64,000 nt of DNA. Origin: Phallusia mammillata. Its lineage: Eukaryota > Chordata > Ascidiacea > Phlebobranchia > Ascidiidae. The stretch lies in the NCBI GenBank assembly GCA_003260075.1, contig QLIY01000600.1, positions 36,942 to 100,941 of the forward strand. The letters run 5' to 3'. The notes beneath the pieces were generated by a model. The model saw only the letters and a list, made by a program, of their open reading frames with translations, ran no database searches and had not been told where the DNA came from. The position numbers and the translations under genes were made by a program. Positions 1 to 13,356 of the stretch are shown here, piece after piece; positions within the stretch are counted from its first letter, which is position 1; each line of letters starts with the position of its first letter.

Positions 1-3000
1 AAAACAAATATCCTGAAGCAAAATCTATTGAACTGGTTGACGTTTCACGAAAACCTGTGAAACATGATCATGAAAACTTGTTCCGACCTATTCACGGGCC
101 AGAATCTCATGAATCAGATGATGAAGATGATCATGGAATATTTTTTGTGGCCAACTCATCCAAAAAAGTCCCAGCAGTTGCCCCTGATGCTGTTGAAAAA
201 CAATTGGCCTTTGACACATTGTCTGCTAAATCTGATGTGAATGGCAATTCGATGACTGATGAAGACAGAGTGGAAAAATATGCTGGACACCCCCCCCCCC
301 TGCTAAATCTGATGTGAATGGCAATTCGATGACTGATGAAGACAGAGAGGAAAAACATACTGGATGTCCAATGTGGTATGAGGAGCCTGAAGATTGCGAT
401 GCTTCGCATGATGAAGCTGCCTTAAAAATGGGGTAAAGCAGTTACAAGCTTTGGAAGACGCTTAATCCTGTTGCCTAAACATGATTATCCCCCCCCCCAG
501 GAGCCTGAAGATTGCGATGCTTCGCATGATGAAGCTGCCTTAAAAACGGGGTAAAGCAGTTACAAGCTTTGGAAGACACTTAATCCTGTTGATTAAACAT
601 GATTACGTGTGCTGTAGTGTTTGTTTTGTTTGTTTGGTTGCATGGAGTCTGTAATTAATTAGGTAATTTACTAAGCTTGGTAACATTTTGATAAATTAAT
701 CCTGTGCAAATGGATTCATGTTCTTGTGAACTTTTGGTTGAAGTTTTCTGTCTTTTTCTCTGTTCTATTTCATTCTTAATTGTGTTGTTTTGCCATGTAA
801 CCTTTAAGAAATTTATCTTTTCTATTGTCTGTGTGTTAAGTTTTTCTCTCTACATTTTTGAATGATTTTTGATTTGATTTGCCAAAAAACTGAATCAATT
901 GTCATGTATTTTTATTACAAACTTGTACAGGATTCTTAAAAAACGATTTCTAACTTCAGCATTATTAGTTCCACTTTTCCGAATCAAGTTTATTTAGTAG
1001 CTGTGTTGCTGTTTTATATTTTGTTTGGAGTTTGTGTCATGGTCTGTTCTTGTGTGTTAAGTTTACAAACATTGCACTTGTTAGAGTTTTGTAAACCTTG
1101 CAAAACTATCTCACCTGCTGACATGGCATTGTGCTTTACACTCGATTTGAGTTGGAACTCTACAGTAAATTGCTTATTTGCTGCCCAAACGCTTTCATTT
1201 AACCTTACCAGCAGTTTATGCAACATTTTGCAGTAATAAGCTAACTCTGTGCACTTTAAATTCTATCTGAAAAAAGACCAAACATACTTAGATTTTCTGT
1301 GTAGCTGTTTCCGCACCCCTACATGGTGGCCAACACTTTCTTAGGAACTGCTTGCCTGCTATATTAAATGTGACGTCTCAAATACATTTCAATATGATTT
1401 CCATGTTTTGTAGCATCTCTTCGGAGTCGACACCAACTCAGTCTCGATCTACGTCCCCCTCATTGGATATACCGGAACAGAAGCCAGCGGTGGGCTCATC
1501 CACTGGGAAAAAGATGTCATTCCATCAGGAGATTTTCATGAGAGTGTCTGGATCATCTCAAAAAAAGAAGAAAAACACTTGTAAGTATTTTTCTAAATGG
1601 AAGACTTGGTATAACCTTTTCAGTAATGTACGGCCTGTGGTAATGATGTGTTTACTTGTGTGTGTAAGCAAGTCCAGAGTCAAAACTTGTAACACAAGTC
1701 TTTGTGGACACATATCTTGACTTGAGATAACTTCCAGTCAATGTGAGAAAGTATGCTTAAATCAAAATCCACAACATTTTGGAAGTGGCCAAACAATCAT
1801 TGGCACTAAGCCATTTAAATATAGCTTGGATTTGGTAATTATGTCCAACACATGAAGATAGATTGTGCACAGTATATCTTGTAGTGCATCTGTTACTGTC
1901 ACTTATGTCCACAAGAATAACTTGACCTGGCTCACAACAAAACTGTGTCCCCCCCCCCAACTCAGTCTCGATCTACGTCCCCCTCATTGGATATACCGGA
2001 ACAGAAACCAGTGGTGGGCTCATCCACTGGAAAGAAGATGTCATTCCATCAGGAAATTTTCATGAGAGTGTCTGGATCATCTCAAAAAGAGAAGAAAAAC
2101 ACTTGTAAGTATTTTTCTAAATGGAAGACTTGGTATAACTCTTTTCAGTAATGTACGGCCTGTGGTAATGATTTGTTTACTTGTGTGTGTAAGCAAGTCC
2201 AGAGTCAAAACTTGTAACACTAGTCTTTGTAGACACATATCTTGACTTAAAACAACTTCCAGTCAATGTGAGAAAATTTGCTTAAATCAAAATCCACAAC
2301 ATTTTGGAAGTGGCCAAACAATCATTGGCACTAAGCCGTTTAAACATAGCTTGGATTTGGTAGTTATGTCCAACACATGAAAATAGATTGTGCACAATAT
2401 ATCTTGTACTACATCTTTTAATAACTGTCACTTATGTCCACAAGAATAACTTGACCTGACTCACAACGAAACTGTGTACCACTTTATTGTTTACATGTCG
2501 ACTATATGTTATACATTTACACTCTAACATAAAAATACACCCTGAAATTTTAGACTTTCTACATTCAAGCTTTTGCTTTTACTTTCCACAGACTCAACTG
2601 CTTCACCAGCTCTGCAGAACCACATGAAGCCCCTGGTATCTCTGCAAACTCCTGATGATGTTCGATATGCTTGGAGGCGAGCTATCAGGGATCAGATGAT
2701 GTTAAACCGAATTATAAACATAAAAACAACAGGTAAGGGTGAAAAATTATTCAGTTTCGATCCTCGTCAAAACTCTATCTCAAAATATTTATCTCGCTCA
2801 CTTCGACTCACTTTGCAGTAGTTCCCAACCTATGGGTCGCGACCCAAAGTTGGGTCGCCTGAACATTCTGTTGGGTCGCTTGTTTTAGTGACAATTACAG
2901 CATCTACTTTTTGACGCCTCAGAGCGTTACTTTTATATTACCCAGGGCTTTAAATTGTTGCCCAATAACGGCTTCATCAAAACTTGTCGTGATAATGGTT

Positions 3001-6000
3001 AAAACTGTTTGTGACGTTATAAAGTGATGTGTTAGCTCACAGTAGAGCATGTCTGGCTAATAATGCCTCATTAACTCCAAGTTCGGAATAAATGGAAATG
3101 TTTGGTCGTAAAAAACAACAGCATTTGTTCATTATAAGGTTATTGATTTGCTAAAATGGCGTAGTGATTTTCAAAAAGCTTTCATAACTTTCCCCCCCCC
3201 CATGCTTGGAGGCGAGCTATCAGGGATCAGATGATGTTAAACCGAATTAGAAACATAAAAACAACAGGTGAGGGTAAAAAACTCATTCAGTTTTGATCCT
3301 CGTCAAAACTGTATGTAAAAATATGTATCGTACTCTTCTGTGGCTTGCAATTCTTCTGTGGATTTTGACATTGATTATGTCAGTGCATAGAAATGGAACT
3401 GCCATAGTGCAGTATTCCAGCTATAAGATCAAATACTGTTCCATATCTCAAATATATAACTGCACCGAGCTATTTGTATTGATGACTAAAAAGAATCAAG
3501 TATTATGTTTGGTTGAACATTGCATGTTGCCTTATTATGGTAGCATACACTGCTATAAGCTTTGTTATGCTGGTTGCATGCTAAACCTTTGTCTACCCCC
3601 CCCCCTTTGGTAAGTATTTGGGTCGCGTTAAAAAAAGGTTGGGAACCACTGTTGTAGTGCATAGAAATGCAACTGCCATGGTCCAGTATTTCAGCCATTT
3701 GACCAAACACTGTTCCACATTTCAAGTAGATAGCTGCATATGTACCAAGCTATTTATGTTGATGGTATAAAAACAAGTATTATGTTTGGTTGAGCATTGC
3801 ATGTTGTATTAATTATTGTAGCAAATACTGCTGTAAGTTTTGTTATGGTGGTTGCATACTAAACCTTTGTCTTGTAGGCAACACTGTTCCACTGGAAAAC
3901 ACATCAGTAAAACTGAACTACAAGGAAATTGAACCTGCCTGTCCTGAAATGGACAAAGTTTGGGCTGAACTTCTTGCAACTGAAGGACGAAAGAACTGCA
4001 GAATGGATCCCCCCCCCCACTGGAAAACACATCAGTAAAACTGAACTACAAGGAAATTGAACCTGCATGTCCTGAGATGGACAAAGTTTGGGCAGAACTT
4101 CTTGCAACTGAAGGACGAAAGAACTGCAGAATGGACCTTACTGTGTTACATGCTGCTGTCAAACGTGGTAGGTTCAAAGTCATATGATAATATGATGTGT
4201 TATGCCTTTAAAGTTGTTGAGAAAATATGTTTGATGGATTAGTGTTTGTCTATTTGTGTGAAAGGTGATCTGTTAACACTGGTCAGTATAAGCTGTAGAT
4301 CAGTGGTTCTTAACCTAGAAATAATTACCCCACAAAGGTGTAAATTGTAGTTTTTCAGGGGCTAAATAGATTATCTTTTTAACTTCATGACACCACCCTT
4401 TTGTAACATTACAGTTTGCAATATTAAATGAAATTCATCTGGCTATTTCGAGTGGTTAACAATATTAAAAAGGTCACGAACCATGGCTTGATGTTCTCTT
4501 GTTTTTAAAGGAAGGGCAAACACTGCAAGCATTTGATTAGTTAAGCACTGAGCATCAGCTGTTAATGTGATAACCTGTTACAAAATGATTGATTGTATTA
4601 ATCTATCCTGACATACCCCCCCCCCTGTGTTATGCCTTTAAAGTTGTTGAGAAAATATGTTTGATGGATTAGTGTTTGTCTATTTGTGTGAAAGGTGATC
4701 TGTTAACACTGGTCAGTATAAGCTGTAGATCAGTGGTTCTTAACCTAGAAATAATTACCCCACAAAGGTGTAAATTGTAGTTTTTCAGGGGCTAAATAGA
4801 TTATCTTTTTAACTTCATGACACCACCCTTTTGTAACATTACAGTTTGCAATATTTTTTTTTGTTAAAAAAGGGTCAAATGAAATTCATCTGGCTATTTC
4901 GAGTGGATAACAATATTAAAAAGGTCACGAACCATGGCTTGATGTTCTCTTGTTTTCAAAGGAAGGGCAGACACTGCAAGCATTTGATTAGTTAAGCACT
5001 GAGCATCAGCTGTTAGTGTGATTACCTGTTACAAAATGATTGATTGTATTAATCTTTCCTGACATTAACTATTAAATATGTGGACAGTAGAAACAGAAAA
5101 ATGAACTTTGTCTGTTTCACGTGAAGGGGTTTCGAAGAACATGCGTGGAGAAGTTTGGTCGTTGCTTCACGAGCAATGGAAGATGAGATGTACGTGCAGT
5201 AATCGAGCTCCGTTCACTTACACTCCAACTGTTACTGCACAGTACGGCGATCTCTTGAAAAATCTCACACCCCATCAACATGCAATTCTAATTGATCTTG
5301 GTAATAGTGCATTTGTTTTGGTAAATAGTTTTATTTTATGTCAAAATTTTGCGGGAATGTGATTTCTTTATATTAATCCAATGCGCTTTGCCTTGAAAGT
5401 GCCCAAATTCTTTTGTTTGCATTATTTGGTTGTTGGGTCACAAGCAAACATGCCGATGCAAATAACCTTATGTGCCCAAGATTCTGGATAAACACCATTA
5501 TTTTTTCAGCTAAATATTTCCAACACTTAGTTAATATCAACAAACCATTTGAACGTTATTTGTTCAGTTCTGTTAGAAATTGATACTTGTCAATACTGCT
5601 CTGTTTTCTGTGTTATTTGAAGTCACTATTGTTCACACAAATACCTTTTGTTTTTAAGCAATGTTGAGCAAATGCAAACTTCCATTTTTAACTCATACAT
5701 GCAGAAATGTGCCATTTCTCTGACATTGTCAATTAATTTGTGTTGTGTAAAATATTAAGCATAACATTAACTGTTTTATTTCACAGGTCGTACATTTCCC
5801 ACTCACCCCTATTTCAACCAACAACTCCGTAGTGGCCAATTGGATTTGTTTAATCTACTTAAAGCCTATTCATTGGTTGATCCTGACGTTGGATATTGTC
5901 AAGGGCTCAGTTTTGTGGCAGGGATCATTCTTATGCATGTAAGTAGCGCTAGTGATCGGAAAAGGATGTTATAACTTGATTAATCACTGCCCAGCTTATA

Positions 6001-8685
6001 AAGATGTGTACTGTGAGAAAATCATTCAACACTTGCCCTTTTCACAAAATATTTCAGTTTAAAACAGCTATTGGGACTGTTTGTGTGGTATTTGTGGTAG
6101 AGCATACAGTATTCATATTCAAACATTTAACTTTCACACCAAATGCTCTGCTTGGTCCCATCTCAAACGTCACAAGTGCAGTTTTGTTTTATTCGAAAAG
6201 TTATTACTGCATGTAAATGCCTAATATATTTTTCTTCCAGATGAGCTCAACGGAAAATGCTTTCAAGATGTTGTGTCACCTGATGACGGCTGTCGGGTGT
6301 CGCTCCCTGTTTCTTCCTGACATGGCTGCCCTCCGTGTTTCCGTCTACCAACTTTCCCGACTTCTACATGACTTCCACAGGTAGATTCACCTTTGCACTG
6401 ATTCGATCCTAACATCAGCTATTAATAAAACATCTGCTTTCAAATGTGTTCATCATATTTGGGCTATCTCTGGCTGTTATGTGTTTGAAACAAGCAATTT
6501 TTATTTTTATTGATTGACAAATACAAAGCATATTCACACTTTTCCACCCAAAAAATCTATAAGTTAATTATGTTTTATTTGTAAATTTAATATGTACATG
6601 GCATATTGATCTTTTTAACACCAAATAAAAATATCTGTAAACCCAAATTAAGGTTGTAGTGTTATGTTGTAAGTATTATGTATTTTTTTGTAGGGATCTT
6701 TATGATCATTTTGAAGCGAATGATGTCTCACTGATGCTGTTTTCCACCCCATGGTTTCTTACCATGTTTGCTTCCGTCCTTTCATTTGGTTTCACTGCCA
6801 GAATTTTTGGTAAGTTTTAAGGGTGCCATGTCATGCAGCGATATACTGCAAAGGGTCAGTTCCTGAGTACTATAAACCAAGCCTCTGACTTTTCATGCTT
6901 GTTCAGTCAGGCCCAAAAACGCTCCATGTTGACCAAATATTCTGTTTATTAGTGATTTCTTAAAAGTCAAAGTCATTGTATTTTGTATATATATGTGGGC
7001 AATGAAAAAAAACTTTTCCAAACGAAACAGGATAAACAAAGACTCATTACTGGCAATTCTTGGCCCAACAATCAAACATTAATTTAGGATGTGTATTTAA
7101 ACTAACCATTTGCAGTTTTAAATCAACTCCTTCTGTAGTTTTCCATCTTTGAAACAACCAGTTCTTCTTTAGCATGATGTAGTTGTTTGTATTTCTTGGT
7201 GTAGATCTACTTTTTTTGGAAGGAAAATCTGCCTTGTTTAAAGCAGCATTGTGTCTTCTTAATCACCACAAACACAAGATTTTAAAGGAAGACACCTTTG
7301 AAGGAATTGTCTGTTACTTGAAAAACCAACTGCCCAACATGGAAACTAGTGAAGTCCAAGAAATCTTAAAGGAGGTTTGCACAGTTATGCTGTAAAATAT
7401 TCTGCTACGGTAAAAAATATCCAGGTAGTATTGTATGCTAATAGCAAGTAAGGTCCACCTGCTGCACTTTGAATAGGTAAAAACCAGTGGTGGGATTCAG
7501 CCAGTTTCGCACCCCCCCCCCCGAAATCTTAAAGGAGGTTTGCACAGTTATGCTGTAAAATATTCTGCTATGGTCAAAAATATCCAGGTAGTATTGTATG
7601 CTAATAGCAAGTAAGGTTTCATTTTCAATCCACCTGCTGCATTTTGAATAGGTAAAAACCAGTGGTGGGATTCGGCCAGTTCGCATCCCCCCCCCCCCGG
7701 TTGAAAAATATGACTTTTGTGATAGAACCGGCTGACAAAAAAATGTGATCCCACCACTGTCTAAAACGTAGCTGTTTGTGTTTGTAAGCGTTATAAATTT
7801 ACATTGTAACTGTAGTTCACTATGTACAGTTTTTTGACCTTGATATTGGTGAAAAACTGCAAATATATGAAGTGGAATATGCTGTTCTTGAGGATGGCGA
7901 AATATTTGGTACATTGGATACTGGTAATTCCCCTGTCAGCGTTACCAAGGAGATGGAACACAAAATCACTAGACTGGAACATGTCAATCAAACTGTCACA
8001 AAGTATAATTTGGAACTAGCTGAGCAATTGGAGGTAAACTACAAAAAACAACACTTGTATTTTAGCCTTGTTTACTAGTCTACCTGACAATGAAACACAA
8101 GCTATGATTTTTTAAATTAATGATAGCATAGTGATTAATTAATCATTTTAAAGATGATTTGCAACATTATTGTAGTGTGTACCACTGAATTTATTAACAC
8201 ACAAGAACAAATGGTTGTCAAGCATACATGTATTTTGCCATTTAGCTCAAACGATAAATTTATGATTGCAATCTGCAAAAACGAATAATTTTGTGGCACC
8301 CTTGTCACCAGTGGTAAAAGTATGCCCCTTGTTATGTAAGTTTGCAGTACACATTATATCTCGAAGAATTACACAGATAATAAACCTTGGTTAAATTGTA
8401 CCCATTTGAACTCAAAAAAATATTCAGATTAGCCAAAAAACAAGATTAATCAATGTTGATTTTTTAGTTCAAGCCAATACATAGCATCTCATGTTTTGTC
8501 AGAATTGGATGAAGATCTGATTTAACTGGGGTTTACTCTTTTTTATAAACACAGGCTGCAAAGATGCAGATTAAAAGTCTCCAACAAGGCCTGACTGATA
8601 TGGTGGCAATTGATGAGAAGAAAAGTATGGAACTTGAGACAATCAGGCACGAAAACCAAGTTCTCAAGCGAAGTTGTGAAATGTA
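1..8685 (+). CDS. TBC1D1/TBC1D4-type RabGAP, 3' part (11 exons)
   Basis: Rab GTPase-activating protein of the AS160/TBC1D1 family, which in animals controls vesicle traffic (for example GLUT4 storage vesicles) under insulin/AMPK signalling. The gene enters from the left edge. Exons with consistent phases: 1-432, 1414-1580, 2592-2732, 3878-4167, 5127-5300, 5787-5938, 6241-6380, 6694-6809, 7205-7374, 7830-8033, 8555-8685 (TAG). The TBC domain runs from about the exon at 3878 to the exon at 7205. It has the arginine-finger motif [12 protein letters not shown] (exons 5127/5787) and the glutamine-finger motif GYCQG (5787 exon), followed by MSSTENAF and DLLFLEG. The C-terminal exons form a coiled coil ending in CEM, as in TBC1D1/4. 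The N-terminal PTB domains must lie left of the window. Exon 1-432 and exon 3878-4167 are each interrupted by a poly-C junction (290-300; 4009-4018), where a partial allelic copy restarts, so the literal sequence is not translatable there. Family assignment is strong; TBC1D1 versus TBC1D4 cannot be decided. Confidence 0.92.
224..606. repeat. Two allelic-type duplications at poly-C in first exon
   Basis: Positions 224-289 recur at 301-366 after an 11-C run (290-300), with several substitutions (for example GTGG/GAGG). Positions 381-488 recur at about 499-606 after a C run at 489-498. The first copy is cut at the C run and the second starts 5' of that point, like two overlapping contigs laid end to end. 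The RabGAP reading frame continues correctly only if one copy of each is dropped: through copy 2 (301-) and then the donor at 433. Confidence 0.85.
1433..2478. repeat. ~520-bp direct duplication across C run 1949-1958
   Basis: Copy 1 is 1433-1948 and copy 2 is 1957-2478, including most of the second RabGAP exon and its donor site. Copy 2 lacks the splice acceptor (AG at 1412-1413) and begins inside the exon, so it cannot be an independent exon. The copies differ by a few percent with small indels, as expected of divergent alleles. Confidence 0.88.
2816..3651. mobile_element. hAT-type MITE in RabGAP intron, present in one haplotype version
   Basis: The left end reads CAGTAGTTCCCAACC and the right end GGTTGGGAACCACTG (ends 3651), inverted termini typical of non-autonomous hAT elements, with GGGTCGCG-type subterminal sequence at both ends. 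The interior is interrupted by a block (3202-3595) that appears to be the other haplotype without the insertion. The flanking octamers do not match, presumably because of the mosaic. No transposase frame is visible. Confidence 0.7.
4313..4486. mobile_element. Possible degraded hAT MITE
   Basis: It starts CAGTGGTTCTTAACC and ends near AGGTCACGAACCATGG, which is an imperfect inverted match. It is present in both duplicated copies (second copy about 4733-4937). No clear target duplication, so this is tentative. Confidence 0.35.
7363..7767. mobile_element. hAT-type element end plus duplicated segment
   Basis: CAGTGGTGGGATTC begins at 7485 and again at 7660; the matching right end GATCCCACCACTG closes at 7759. 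The flanks GTAAAAAC (7652-7659) and TCTAAAAC (7760-7767) agree at 6 of 8 positions. The element middle is replaced by C runs (7512-7522; 7687-7698). Positions 7363-7511 and 7523-7686 are two versions of the same intron segment, including the 3' end of a RabGAP exon. Confidence 0.6.
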
Positions 8686-9767
8686 GTTGTGATTTTGAAG
8701 CACCTTTTTTATTTTTAAGTGGTCGCTTTGTTTTATTCCTGTCAACCTTTTGTGCTCTTTTTTACGAGATTTGCCAATGTTTGTGTTTTGATCGTGCAAT
8801 TTTTCTTTTATCGCCGGAACCCTGGAATAACCATTTTGAGATGGTTGATTGTATACTTCATAACTTTTTTTTATTATTGCATCAGCATGGTTTGTAAAGT
8901 TAGTGTCTGAATTCCCCTTTTAGGCCACTTTTTAGTTTTTGAGTTAAATTACAAAATGGAGAAAAAAAACATAATGCTAGAACAAAATTGTACAAACACA
9001 TAATAATTAAGTTGCATAATTGAATGGTACTTTTTTAGTTTCACCGCCAAAAAATTGTGTAGTACAGACACATTACAATAAAAGGCCAAAAATTTTCCAC
9101 AGTATTTTATACAACAAATTATGATAATTTCAAAAATTTGGTGCTCTTTTGTTGCAAACTGTATGCACAAGTGAAAATGGCCTTATTTGGCAACTGTACT
9201 GTGCTTATTGTTGTAGCTGTAAACCCAAAAAGTCAACTCGTAATTATGCTTAAAGGTTACCTAAAGGGTAAATCATGTTTTTGTGGTGATTTATTACCAA
9301 GTTAATGTTATTTAAGCTTTCTTGATAATGTTTAAGTAATCCCTATTAGTATGTGGAAATTAATTTTTTGTCAAACTTAAATTTTTTCACAAATTATTGT
9401 TGTAAAGTTGTAAATCTTTTTTGCCTGTTTTTTTACCACTTCATCCTTCCAAACATATTCATTTACCTCTGACCATTTTGTGGCAAGAAGTTTTTTTCTG
9501 TACCTTCCAATTTATCACTGTTAAAACAACACCTGAAACACAACACACTGTTGACAAAAAGGGAGTTGTCACCCTTACTAACATTAAAACTACTCAGTTA
9601 AAACAACCAAGTGTTGCAAACTTCCAAATGTCAAAGTATCTAACTTTTTTAACATCGGCAAATGTGAAGCATTAGCAAAAATATGTGTTGACTGTAATGT
9701 GAACATCAAATAATCTAAATTTAACTGAACAATTTGGTGGTTGATATTATGCCATCAGTGTTGAAAC
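8686..9767. other. Likely 3' untranslated / intergenic region
   Basis: AT-rich sequence directly downstream of the RabGAP stop, with no protein-like frame. An AATAAA at about 9078 could serve as a polyadenylation signal, but no cleavage site can be fixed. Confidence 0.4.
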
Positions 9768-10170
9768 TAGTGATGAGACGAGTACCCGGTACTCGGTATC
9801 GAACGATTCCAGTGGTATCGCGATACTCGTACTCAGTATCGAAATATTTTGTCTCGGTTTTCGATACCAACGTGCTAGTAATAAAGGCCGATTTACACCA
9901 TAAGATTACGGGCAGCTTTATGCCATCATTTGCTTCCGACAGCACAAAATTGGAAAAAAGTTCTGCCAGTTTACGTATATCTTTTTTGCTATCACGTGGA
10001 GATTACATTTTTCGGCATGTGTGTGTGTGCCCCCCTGAGCATGGCAGATAAATTAGCCAATGATATACAACTAAGTACAACACTACATTTAAGTACTCGG
10101 TATCGAAGGTATATACATGTGGTACTCGGTATCAGTACTCTCTTCAAAACCTGGTATCGTCCCATCACTA
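9768..10170. mobile_element. hAT-type MITE, 403 bp
   Basis: Termini TAGTGATGAGACGA and TCGTCCCATCACTA are inverted. The flanking octamers GTTGAAAC (9760-9767) and GTTGAAAT (10171-10178) match at 7 of 8. The interior is rich in ACTCGGTATCG motifs in both orientations, a subterminal repeat pattern common in non-autonomous hAT elements. It has no coding capacity. Confidence 0.85.
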
Positions 10171-10178
10171 GTTGAAAT

Positions 10179-13100
10179 TTAAACTTTTTCTACTTCATAG
10201 GGTATAAAGTTCTTCTTTTGGTTGTCATTATCAATACCCGGCCAAATGTGCTTTGATTTTGGTGCTGTTTCCAAAACACCGAATATGTGTTTTACTTTGT
10301 ATGAGAAGCTCTATGTTAAATATGGTAGTATTTTTTATGTAAAATCATTTTGTGAAAATTGGAACATAATAGCCATGTAACAGTTTTCTAATCAGGTTGT
10401 GGCACCCTATGTTTTGCATTTATGTACACAGATAAATGTCCCTCAAGTCTTATTAGCAACAAGATAATATGTTTCGGTGGAAATTTATTTGTATTCCCCC
10501 CAAAAAAATTGCACTTAAAACTGTGCTTTAAGTTTCATAGGATTAACTGTGCAAAATGTGTCTGAAAAATAGGTATGTTCTTCAGCAATTATGCAATAAC
10601 TCAGTAACATCAAATGTCCTTTGCCCAACGCTCATTAATTCCAGTGTAAATACATGGACTCCAAACATAACACAAAACCATTGTTGTTGTATAAAACTGC
10701 CCTTAAATTTGTTGAAATAAATGCAATGGTTGCACATTATAGGTACTGCCTTCACTGTAGTTTGCACACTAAAAGGTGCTGTAATAATTTCGATATAACA
10801 TATATGTCACTACCATCCATCTATCATGTGTGTAGCCTTTTTGTGACCCAAGCAACGAAAGTAAATAGTGTGCCTGTAGAACTAGATGAAAATTGAAAAA
10901 TCATTTTTTTATTGTGAACATGCTTTTGATGTTTTGAAACATGATTGTTGTAAATAAAATGTGTCTTGCTTAACTGCATACTTTAGCATTATGTCCAACT
11001 TTGCATTCTATATTTGTGACAATCCAAACTTTTTGCTTGGTAGGTTTATGCAGTTGTAACAGCTGTTGTCTGTTATATTGGTGGCAACAGACTCGTTTGT
11101 TTGCAGAATTGACTTGTTATGCACTGACATACAGATGGAGATAATAACCGTTCCAATATACTATGCTTTCTTGTGGCTACTCAGAATATTTTTGTAACTA
11201 ATGCTAACCCCCCCCCCATTGCAAACACAAGTTATTATAAAGCGAAAAGGGTGGCGAAACACACAAAAAAAAGGGCGATAGAATAATGTTATCTTGACCA
11301 TTTTTTGTGTGAATGACATATTTTTTGTAGTAATCATTTGAATTCATTGGAAATAGCAATTTGTTTTATGCATGGACATTCTGAACAGCTCCAATTTAAC
11401 ATTCATTCACCTTGAGTTGTTCTAGAGGACACAATTCTATATCTGCTGAACTCTTTTATTTGAAACCCAATCGCACGAAGATGTTGACCAGAAAAAACCT
11501 CTACCGGCACAAATTTAAATAGTATCAATGTGATACAGCACCATGTACATTTCACCTTATGCAACAAAACACTTGCATCCCAATTTATGGCACATTCAAG
11601 AAGTAGCTTCTGGCTTTAGTTGATATATAGGAAATTGAAAGTTTAGAAAAAATGTCACCCAAAACAGAGGGGGAAAATTCAGTAGCTTAAATGCAGACAA
11701 GCATTACACTGGCAATATCAGTGCAAATTTGCACTTTTTAACACCTCTGAAACAGGTTATGAAATGAAGTATTTCATACCCCCCCCCCAGTTGATATATA
11801 GGAAATTGAAAGTTTAGAAAAAATGTCACCCAAAACTGAGAAAAAATTCAGTAGCTTAAATGCAGACAAGCATTTCACTGGTAACAGAATAAAATCGAAT
11901 TTTTAACACCTCTGAAACCGGTTATGAAATGAAGTATTTCATCGATGTTCCACTGTGTTAAATAGTTTGCAATTTTGTCGGAAATCAGCATTTAAAAACA
12001 CCAGTTACACTATAAAAAGTTTGAAAATTTAAATATTCCTAAACAGTTAGCACTTGATTTTGATAAGTAAAATACCTAAACACAAACTATAAGTTGAACT
12101 TTTTTATGTTGCTTTTTCCAAAGCGATACTTTACAAGAGTTGATGTCATTGTCATGTTTCGTGTGATATAGAGGTAAGCACAAGCCAAAAAGCAACATAT
12201 ACAACAGATAAATAAATACAACGCTTGCAATAGGCCGATTTTATGTTTAGCAGTCAGTTCATCGGCGCATAGCAAAATTTATAATACCAAGTGTTCAACA
12301 CATTTAAACATACAGAAAAGCCTTGATAGCATAATTGTTACAAATTCGTCACAAACAACCAAATTGTTTTCAAATATAATACTTAAAGCCATTTGAGATG
12401 TGTTTGATTATACAAGATTGATTTTTTATAAATATTTATGTGATACAACTAATGTTTTAATTTAAATTGGCGACTGTGTATTGGCACTATTTGAAAAGTA
12501 AATGATATCTTTGACCTACACAAATTAAACTTAAAAACTTTTATTGGATGTGTGCAAGGCTCATTTTTAAGCATTACAAGCAATGGACAACAAAGACAAT
12601 AGGTATAGCAGATGCAAGCTCCACAAAGCGCTATGGTCGTCAAATTTTGTTTAAGGTTTGTAGTGAACAAACAGATCCACCTTAATTCAACCCAAAAATT
12701 TTTGGAAGTAAAAACTTTAAACAAAAATCCACACACACAAAGTATTTGGGGTTTAACAAGAATTTCTATCACCATTTAGTGAAACACTCCGGAAATGATA
12801 CATTTGTTTCCCATCAACTAAAGACTTAACATTCATCGCATTTTACTGCACACATTTGTTTTGATCAAAAACATTTTGTGTTTTGTTTTACATTGGACCT
12901 TTTTGCTATACATCTAGGGAGTTTTGTCAGCCGGATAATATGGTGAATAGTATATATTGGTCCTTGTATCACAGCTAGAAAAATAAATGTTTCAGTTGGT
13001 ATATTGTCAAATTGTGCATATATGTTTGTCCCACATTTGTACACAGAAATCAGAAAGCTTAAGTCGTAATTGTAAGTTGGACCTGAAATACATACAACAT

Positions 13101-13356
13101 AAGCTCACATGGGCAACAGTTTCAAAAGTGACAAAGTTGCACGCACATAAGTGAACCAATCTCAAAACCTACATCTTCACAAAAAGTGTCCTTGTAGCTC
13201 AAAAATGTAATGGCTTGTACTTCTTTCAAACAAACACAATAACTCTTAAATGTGGATGGTGTTGTGCTTTCATTTTTGGCTGGAGCGGAATAGAGGACTT
13301 GAAGTCGTCACTGGTATGTACACAATATGAAAGAAACTTTTAAATGCTGTCTGGCT
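10179..13356. other. Intergenic, convergent gene ends; one duplication
   Basis: This lies between the convergent RabGAP and eRF3 3' ends and has no credible coding frame. An AATAAA at about 10954 is a candidate late RabGAP poly(A) signal. C runs lie at 11208-11217 and 11779-11788; the second separates two versions of the same segment (11619-11778 and 11789-11945). Confidence 0.5.

Larger units (their letters stand above)
2669..5065. repeat. Series of duplicated segments at C runs 3192, 3596, 4009, 4616
   Basis: Four successive pairs: 2669-2780 with 3202-3310 (C run 3192-3201); 3383-3595 with 3657-3875 (C run 3596-3605); 3889-4008 with 4017-4137 (C run 4009-4018, inside an exon); 4195-4615 with 4626-5065 (C run 4616-4625). 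The order alternates between two sequence versions: version A with a hAT insertion, then version B without it, then A again. The last pair differs by a T-rich indel near 4850. Confidence 0.85.

Noticed and set aside
1957-2104. Second, alternatively spliced copy of RabGAP exon 2
   Set aside because: Lacks a splice acceptor and begins inside the exon straight after a C run; better explained as an allelic fragment.
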